A stretch of DNA of 64,000 nucleotides, taken from Arsenophonus melophagi. GTDB taxonomy: Bacteria > Pseudomonadota > Gammaproteobacteria > Enterobacterales > Enterobacteriaceae. Position numbers and translations under genes: made by a program. This document shows positions 59,081-64,000 of the stretch, piece by piece. The DNA is taken from NCBI GenBank assembly GCA_032378655.1, contig JAVYJS010000002.1, positions 1 to 64,000 on the forward strand. The letters run 5' to 3'. Position 1 is the stretch's first letter. Every line of letters begins with the position of its first letter. Below the pieces are notes generated by a model, which did not search any database, was not told the DNA's origin, and saw only the letters and a list, made by a program, of their open reading frames with translations.

Positions 59081-61468
59081 TTAGTTCCTTAGTGAGGCTT
59101 TGAATCGCTGTTTTAATACAGCCACACATTTATCAACAGTTGCGGCTATCTCTTGCTCTTCTAAAGTCTGGTTCATATCTTGTAAGATTAAACTAATAGC
59201 AAGGCTCTTATAACCTTCCGCAATACCGTTACCACTGTAAACATCAAACAAGTTTATTCCAACTGTATGATTTATTAAAATTTTCTTGCATTCATCTAAT
59301 ATATCTGATACTGCAACATCTTGTGGTACTACAATAGCAATATCTCGTCGATTAGCAGGAAAACGTGAAAGCATATTTGCTTTTGGAATAACTCGCTCAG
59401 AGAGCGAATCCCATAGCAGTTCAAAAACTAATGTCCGACCATGTAAATTTAGCTTTTTTTCTATTTCTGGATGAATAAAACCGATATATCCCAGATAATT
59501 CTTTTTTAGATAAATACCAGCGCTTTTCCCAGGATGTAGAGCGGGATTATAGTGAGCTTTATAAAAAATATTGTCTAATTTTCCTGTTAATTCCAATATT
59601 GCTTCAACATCACCTTTTATATCAAAAAAATCAACAGCGCGTTTTTCTTGTGACCAATGTTCTTCATAGCGATTTCCAGTAATCACGGCCGATAACATAA
59701 ATTCTTGACGAATACCATGTTCTGCTAATATATCCGGCATAAATCTTAATCCAGTTTCAAATAATCTAATACGATTTTGTTGACGATTTTGGTTATAAAT
59801 AACTGTCGTTATTAAACCTGGCAATAAAGAAAGGCGCATTGCAGACATTTCTGATGAAATAGGATTAGATAAAATCATCGCATCAGAACTTGGATGTAGC
59901 AATTGTTGAATTTTAGGATCCACAAAACTATAAGTAATCGCTTCATTGTAAGCGCGATCAATTAATAATGTTTTTACCCGGTTTAATGTCAGAACTGACT
60001 CACAGCGAGGGATCATGACTAAATCTGCATGTAACGACACATTTGGTATATTATTATACCCATAAACTCGGGCTACTTCTTCAATCAAATCTTCTTCAAT
60101 TTTTATATCAAAACGCCAAGATGGAGCCAATACTTTCCAGCTATCTTGCTTATCAATTACTTGGAATCCTAAACGTTTAAGAATTTGAGTAACGTTAATA
60201 TCAGGAACACTATGACCTATTAAACAATTAAGCTTTTTACGAGTCAGTGTTATACTTACTATTTTTGGTAAGCTACTTTTCTTGCTAACAGCAATAATAT
60301 TGCCAGCTTTTCCACCACAAATCTCTATGATTAATCTACTTGCACGTTCTATGGCTGTATATTGTAATTCCGGATCAACACCGCGTTCAAAACGATGTGA
60401 AGCTTCGGTATGAAGGCCATAATGACGTGCCCGACCAGCAATGGCTAATGGAGAAAAAAAAGCACTTTCTAACAGAATATCAGTAGTATTTTTGTTGAGG
60501 CTGGAGCGCTTACCGCCAACAATACCAGCAATCCCTAATACACTTTTTTCATCGGCAATGACTAAAGTATCTTGTTGCAAAATCACTTCAGTATCATTAA
60601 GCAAAACTAATGTTTCCTCAGGTTTCGCCATACGAACAATTATTGTTCCATTCAAACGATCTAAATCATAAGCATGTAATGGTTGTCCTAACTCTAATAA
60701 CACAAAATTAGTAATATCAACTACAGGATTAATTGTATTGATGCCACTTCGACGTAATGTTTCCCTAATCCAAATAGGGGTTTGTATTGCGATATCAATG
60801 TCTTTTATTACTCGCCCTAAAAACCTCGGACATGCCATTGGAGCTGCTATCTTTATAGGAAAAATACTAATATTTCTACTTTTAACTGGCTTAATCTTAA
60901 CTGAATTTAATGACAAATTATTAATAGCTGCAACATCACGTGCAATACCCAAAATACTTAAACAATCAGCACGATTCGGCGTCAGGCTCATTTCGAAAAC
61001 ATGATCATCAAGTTGCAAATAATTACGAATATCGATACCAACAGGTGCATGGTGTGGTAATTCAATAATACCTACATGGTCATCAGAAATCGCCAGTTCT
61101 GAATATGAACAAAGCATACCTTCAGAAATCTCTCCACGTAGTTTTACTACTTTGATTTTAACATAATTAGGCAAAACAGCTCCAACAGTTGCTACAGCGA
61201 CTTTTAATCCTTGCCGGCAATTTTCTGCTCCACAAACAATATTGAGTAACTTGCTAGTGCCAATATTGACTTTTACTACACGCAATTTATCTGCATTAGG
61301 GTGTTGAGCATATTCTACAATCTCGCCAACTAATACACCCTGGAACTCACCAGCTACAGCTTTAACCTCATTAACTTCCAAACCTGCCATTGTCATTTGA
61401 TCTGATAAAGCTTTACTACTGATCGATGGATTTACCCATTTACGTAACCAATTTTCACTAATTTTCAT
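59081..61468 (-). CDS. pheT: Phenylalanyl-tRNA synthetase beta subunit
   Basis: 795 residues, the E. coli length. With PheS it forms the (alpha-beta)2 enzyme that charges tRNA-Phe. N-terminal tRNA-binding (EMAP-like) domain at about 39-148 (VLVGEIVEYAQHPNADKLRV), the B3/4 editing domain around 210-400 with NPVVDITNFVLLELGQPLHAYD, the B5 domain near 405-475, and the C-terminal anticodon-binding domain (SRFPANRRDIAIVV). It starts 14 bases after pheS. Confidence 0.98.
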   Translation of the reverse strand: MKISENWLRKWVNPSISSKALSDQMTMAGLEVNEVKAVAGEFQGVLVGEIVEYAQHPNADKLRVVKVNIGTSKLLNIVCGAENCRQGLKVAVATVGAVLPNYVKIKVVKLRGEISEGMLCSYSELAISDDHVGIIELPHHAPVGIDIRNYLQLDDHVFEMSLTPNRADCLSILGIARDVAAINNLSLNSVKIKPVKSRNISIFPIKIAAPMACPRFLGRVIKDIDIAIQTPIWIRETLRRSGINTINPVVDITNFVLLELGQPLHAYDLDRLNGTIIVRMAKPEETLVLLNDTEVILQQDTLVIADEKSVLGIAGIVGGKRSSLNKNTTDILLESAFFSPLAIAGRARHYGLHTEASHRFERGVDPELQYTAIERASRLIIEICGGKAGNIIAVSKKSSLPKIVSITLTRKKLNCLIGHSVPDINVTQILKRLGFQVIDKQDSWKVLAPSWRFDIKIEEDLIEEVARVYGYNNIPNVSLHADLVMIPRCESVLTLNRVKTLLIDRAYNEAITYSFVDPKIQQLLHPSSDAMILSNPISSEMSAMRLSLLPGLITTVIYNQNRQQNRIRLFETGLRFMPDILAEHGIRQEFMLSAVITGNRYEEHWSQEKRAVDFFDIKGDVEAILELTGKLDNIFYKAHYNPALHPGKSAGIYLKKNYLGYIGFIHPEIEKKLNLHGRTLVFELLWDSLSERVIPKANMLSRFPANRRDIAIVVPQDVAVSDILDECKKILINHTVGINLFDVYSGNGIAEGYKSLAISLILQDMNQTLEEQEIAATVDKCVAVLKQRFKASLRN

Positions 61469-61482
61469 GTGAAAATCCTGCC

Positions 61483-62466
61483 TTATCTAAATTGCTTAAG
61501 AAAACGAAGATCATTTTCAAAAAAAACACGCAAATCAGTCACGCAATAACGTAACATTGTTAAGCGCTCTACTCCTATGCCAAAGGCAAATCCTGAATAT
61601 AAGTCAGGATCAATACCAACATTGCATAGTACATTTGGATGTACCATCCCACAACCTAATACTTCTAACCATTTACCATTTTTATCTACTATATCAACTT
61701 CAGCGGAAGGCTCAGTGAATGGAAAATATGATGCTCGAAAACGAACACTAGGTTTTTCTTCAAAAAAATTGTTTAAAAAATCATGAACTGTAGCTTTTAA
61801 ATTTGCAAAGCTAACATTTTGATCAACGATCAAGCCTTCTATCTGATGAAACATTGGTGTATGAGTTTGATCGTAATCATTACGATATACGCGACCTGGA
61901 GCAATAATGCGAATCGGCGGTTGTTTCCCTTTCGTAGCACGAATTTGAATGCTTGAAGTTTGCGTACGTAACAGCAGTGTAGTATCAAACCAAAAAGTAT
62001 CATGTGAAGCTCGAGCAGTATGATGCTCTGGAATATTTAAAGCATCAAAATTATGATACTTATCTTCTATTTCTGGGCCAGAAACAACAGAAAAACCAAT
62101 GGTACTAAAAAATTCTTCAATACGATTAATAGTACGGGTTATTGGATGAAGGCTACCATTTTCGCTTTGACGCCCTGGTAATGAAATATCTATTTTTTCT
62201 GTCGCTAATAGAGCATTAAAAATTTCATCTTCTAATTGCTCTTTCCGTATCTTTAATAAATTTTGCACTTCTTTTTTTGCATGGTTAAAAAAGGCTCCTG
62301 CTTTAGGACGTTGAGCTGCAGGTAAATCACGCAATTTTGACATCCATAATGTTAAATAGCCTTTTTTACCTAAAAACTCAATACGCACTTCATCTAACGC
62401 AGCAACATTCTTAGCTTTTTCTATTGCTGTTTTTGCCTTTGCAACCAAGTCAATGAGATATCGCAT
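61483..62466 (-). CDS. pheS: Phenylalanyl-tRNA synthetase alpha subunit
   Basis: 327 residues, the E. coli length. Carries the class II catalytic core: motif 2 in APGRVYRNDYDQTHTPMFHQ near residue 200, and motif 3 in GFAFGIGVERLTMLRY near 307. A coiled-coil N-terminus (about 1-90) precedes it. In E. coli pheST is attenuated through the pheM leader; here a 15-bp hairpin stands 54 bases upstream of the start. Confidence 0.98.
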   Translation of the reverse strand: MRYLIDLVAKAKTAIEKAKNVAALDEVRIEFLGKKGYLTLWMSKLRDLPAAQRPKAGAFFNHAKKEVQNLLKIRKEQLEDEIFNALLATEKIDISLPGRQSENGSLHPITRTINRIEEFFSTIGFSVVSGPEIEDKYHNFDALNIPEHHTARASHDTFWFDTTLLLRTQTSSIQIRATKGKQPPIRIIAPGRVYRNDYDQTHTPMFHQIEGLIVDQNVSFANLKATVHDFLNNFFEEKPSVRFRASYFPFTEPSAEVDIVDKNGKWLEVLGCGMVHPNVLCNVGIDPDLYSGFAFGIGVERLTMLRYCVTDLRVFFENDLRFLKQFR

Positions 62467-62727
62467 GGTTCCCTCTTATTACGACCCATTGGACTAATCA
62501 TTATTTAAAAGTTTACCAAGTACTACAAAGCCTCCATTAGGAGGCTTTGTAGTAGGGTTTTCAAAATATGAAAGCCAAAATGTTATAGCTATAAAATAAA
62601 AACAACAAAAATTACATTTTGCAAGCATTTACTGCTTACTACATTTTCTATTTGATAGAAATGTATCATTAATAACAATGTATTATCAATCATAAAATAT
62701 GGCTTTCATTTATTCTTAGATCTTAGC
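62467..62727 (-). promoter_or_regulatory. rplT-pheS spacer, possible pheM attenuator remnant
   Basis: A perfect inverted repeat with 15-bp GC-containing arms (62521-62535 and 62540-62554, loop 4) lies where the E. coli pheM attenuator stands. On the minus strand it is followed by cttggtaaac rather than a T run, so termination would be weak. A Phe/Cys-rich frame starts at about 62628 (MLAKCNFCCFYF), but it runs through the hairpin and does not end like the 14-residue PheM, so I do not call a leader peptide. Confidence 0.4.
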
Positions 62728-63093
62728 TTAACTAGCTGAAGTTAATATATTTTTGCTTTTTTCAAGCAATACTGAAAAGGCAAGTGGATCAAAAACAGCA
62801 ATATCAGATAAGATCTTACGATCAATATTAATAGAGGCTTTCTTTAAACCATTAATAAAGCAGCTATAAGATAAACCATGCTGACGAGTAGCAGCATTAA
62901 TACGTGCAATCCATAACTGACGAAATTGACGCTTACGCTGGCGGCGGTCTCGGTAAGCATATTGTCCAGCTTTAATTACTGCTTGACAAGCAACACGATA
63001 GACACGCGAACGAGCGCCATAGTAACCTTTTGCTTGCTTTAATATTTTTTTGTGACGCGCTCGAGCTATTATACCGCGTTTTACGCGAGCCAT
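62728..63093 (-). CDS. rplT: 50S ribosomal protein L20
   Basis: 121 residues (E. coli 118). Early-assembly large-subunit protein that also represses translation of the infC-rpmI-rplT mRNA. Start MARVKRGIIARARHKKILKQ and the WIARINAATRQHGLSYS stretch are conserved; the last ~12 residues are diverged and slightly longer. Confidence 0.97.
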   Translation of the reverse strand: MARVKRGIIARARHKKILKQAKGYYGARSRVYRVACQAVIKAGQYAYRDRRQRKRQFRQLWIARINAATRQHGLSYSCFINGLKKASINIDRKILSDIAVFDPLAFSVLLEKSKNILTSAS

Positions 63094-63147
63094 ATACTTC
63101 TCCTTTACTTAAAATTGAGGTTGATCATTTTAAAATAAAAACCCATA

Positions 63148-63345
63148 TTATGCATATGGTAAACACTGTACTATCAAACCTTGATTATCTTTCGATACTA
63201 GGGTTTTTTGTCGTAAATGACGTTTACGCTTAGTTAGTTTTTTAGTCATAATATGATTATGGTTTGCGTGTTTGTGCTTAAAACTGCCGCCCGCAGTTTT
63301 TTTAAATCGTTTTGCCACACTGCGTACTGTTTTAATCTTTGGCAT
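63148..63345 (-). CDS. rpmI: 50S ribosomal protein L35
   Basis: 65 residues, the E. coli length. MPKIKTVRSVAKRFKKTAGG, then HANHNHIMTKKLTKRKRHLR, typical of L35. Middle gene of infC-rpmI-rplT; in E. coli its translation is the target of L20 repression through a long-range pseudoknot. Confidence 0.97.
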   Translation of the reverse strand: MPKIKTVRSVAKRFKKTAGGSFKHKHANHNHIMTKKLTKRKRHLRQKTLVSKDNQGLIVQCLPYA

Positions 63346-63436
63346 GATAACTATCCACTTTGTATTGTTAATACTAATGTTGACTAGAAAGACACACTAT
63401 TGCTTCTAAAATAGAATATCTATCTTGATGGTCGAA

Positions 63437-63976
63437 CTATTTCTTTTTTGGTGCAAGGACCATGATCATCTGCCGGCCTTCGATCTTATTTGGAAAAGAT
63501 TCGACGATTGAAATCTCATCTAAATCATTTTTAATACGATGAATCATATTAATTCCAATTTTTTGATGCGCCATTTCACGACCACGAAATCGTAATGTGA
63601 TCTTAGCTTTATCGCCATCTTTTAGAAAACGCATCAGATTACGTAGTTTGATTTGATAATCGCCTTCATCTGTACCAGGGCGGAATTTAATTTCCTTTAC
63701 CTGAATAACTTTTTGTTTCTTTTTTTGTTCTCTAAGCGATTTTCGCTTCTCATAGAGAAATTTTCCGTAATCCATGATACGGCAAACAGGCGGTTCGGCA
63801 TTTGGACTGATTTCAACTAAATCAACACTAGCTTGCTCTGCTTTGGCCAGAGCTTCCTTTATACTGACAATACCAATCTGTTCGCCGTTTAAACCAGTTA
63901 AACGAACCTCAGAAGCACGAATCCCATTATTAATACGATTTGGGCGTATCGTTTGAGTTCTTTTTCCGCCTTTAAT
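63437..63976 (-). CDS. infC: Translation initiation factor IF-3, AUU start
   Basis: 179 codons (E. coli 180). The N-domain reads IKGGKRTQTIRPNRINNGIR, LTGLNGEQIGIVSIKEAL and VDLVEISPNAEPPVCRIMDY, then the linker DYGKFLYEKRKS and C-domain QVKEIKFRPGTDEGDYQIKL up to VLAPKKK. An ATG at 63775 would give only the C-domain; the true start is ATT at 63976, in the same context as E. coli infC (gaggaataaggt then ATT). The AUU codon underlies IF3 autoregulation, because IF3 discriminates against it. It starts 3 bases after the thrS stop. Confidence 0.96.
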   Translation of the reverse strand: MKGGKRTQTIRPNRINNGIRASEVRLTGLNGEQIGIVSIKEALAKAEQASVDLVEISPNAEPPVCRIMDYGKFLYEKRKSLREQKKKQKVIQVKEIKFRPGTDEGDYQIKLRNLMRFLKDGDKAKITLRFRGREMAHQKIGINMIHRIKNDLDEISIVESFPNKIEGRQMIMVLAPKKK

Positions 63977-63979
63977 ACC

Positions 63980-64000
63980 TTATTCCTCCAGTTGATAAAT
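63980..64000 (-). CDS. thrS: Threonyl-tRNA synthetase, last codons (cut by window edge)
   Basis: Only six codons and a stop are inside the window: IYQLEE then TAA at 63980-63982. QLEE-stop, with the stop overlapping the infC ribosome site gaggaataaggt, is the E. coli thrS-infC junction. Identification rests on this junction and on synteny. Confidence 0.7.
   Translation of the reverse strand: MYQLEE

Noticed and set aside
62561..62628. Phe-rich leader peptide like pheM
   Set aside because: The frame has several Phe codons but does not stop at the expected point and runs through the hairpin; it is also much longer than the 14-residue PheM.

Overview
The window reads as a stretch of a reduced, AT-rich (roughly 30% GC by eye) gammaproteobacterial chromosome, most likely an insect endosymbiont of the Enterobacterales. 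Almost every intact gene is a recognisable E. coli-type orthologue. Local gene order copies E. coli (pabB-manXYZ; rne/rluC-yceD-rpmF-plsX-fabHDG-acpP; sbcB-ugd; rhlB-trxA-rho-wecD-wecE-wecG-yifK-argX-hisR-proM-hemYXDC; arnCADTEF; thrS-infC-rpmI-rplT-pheS-pheT-ihfA). Coding density is low, and pseudogenes sit where synteny predicts a gene. An Arsenophonus-like symbiont would fit, but the genus cannot be fixed from this sequence alone.

Layout: 1-12067 is mostly gene desert holding only rnpB (RNase P RNA), yqjA and alx. 12068-19302 carries dapD, tusE, the mannose PTS manXYZ and pabB. 21522-25809 is the fatty-acid and phospholipid cluster acpP-fabG-fabD-fabH-plsX-rpmF with a decayed yceD behind it, then divergent rluC and rne. 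32180-33573 is a decayed sbcB (exonuclease I), followed by ugd. 36080-39476 holds a decayed rhlB next to trxA and rho. 41120-46335 is the ruin of the enterobacterial common antigen locus, in which only wecE is intact, ending with yifK. Three tRNAs follow, then a truncated hemY and intact hemX-hemD-hemC. 51447-57725 is the lipid A L-Ara4N operon arnC-A-D-T-E-F without arnB. 58810-64000 is pheT-pheS-rplT-rpmI-infC and the last codons of thrS, with a decayed ihfA behind pheT.

How the genes fit together: ugd plus arnCADTEF would supply most of the lipid A modification that protects against cationic antimicrobial peptides. arnD carries a one-base frameshift at a U UUU UUA slippery site, and the aminotransferase step (ArnB) has no gene here, while a related sugar aminotransferase (wecE) survives as an orphan. 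The RNase E scaffold keeps a PNPase-type C-terminal tail although its helicase partner RhlB is dead.

The most unusual property is structural. The non-coding DNA is studded with long, perfect, sequence-unrelated inverted repeats. At least 20 have arms of 17-29 bp, including perfect palindromes of 52 and 50 bp, and shorter perfect ones lie inside genes such as tusE, hemX and arnF. Because they are not copies of one another they do not look like a mobile repeat family. I suggest they arise by template-switch correction of quasi-palindromes, which loss of exonuclease I (the sbcB pseudogene in this window) would be expected to favour.
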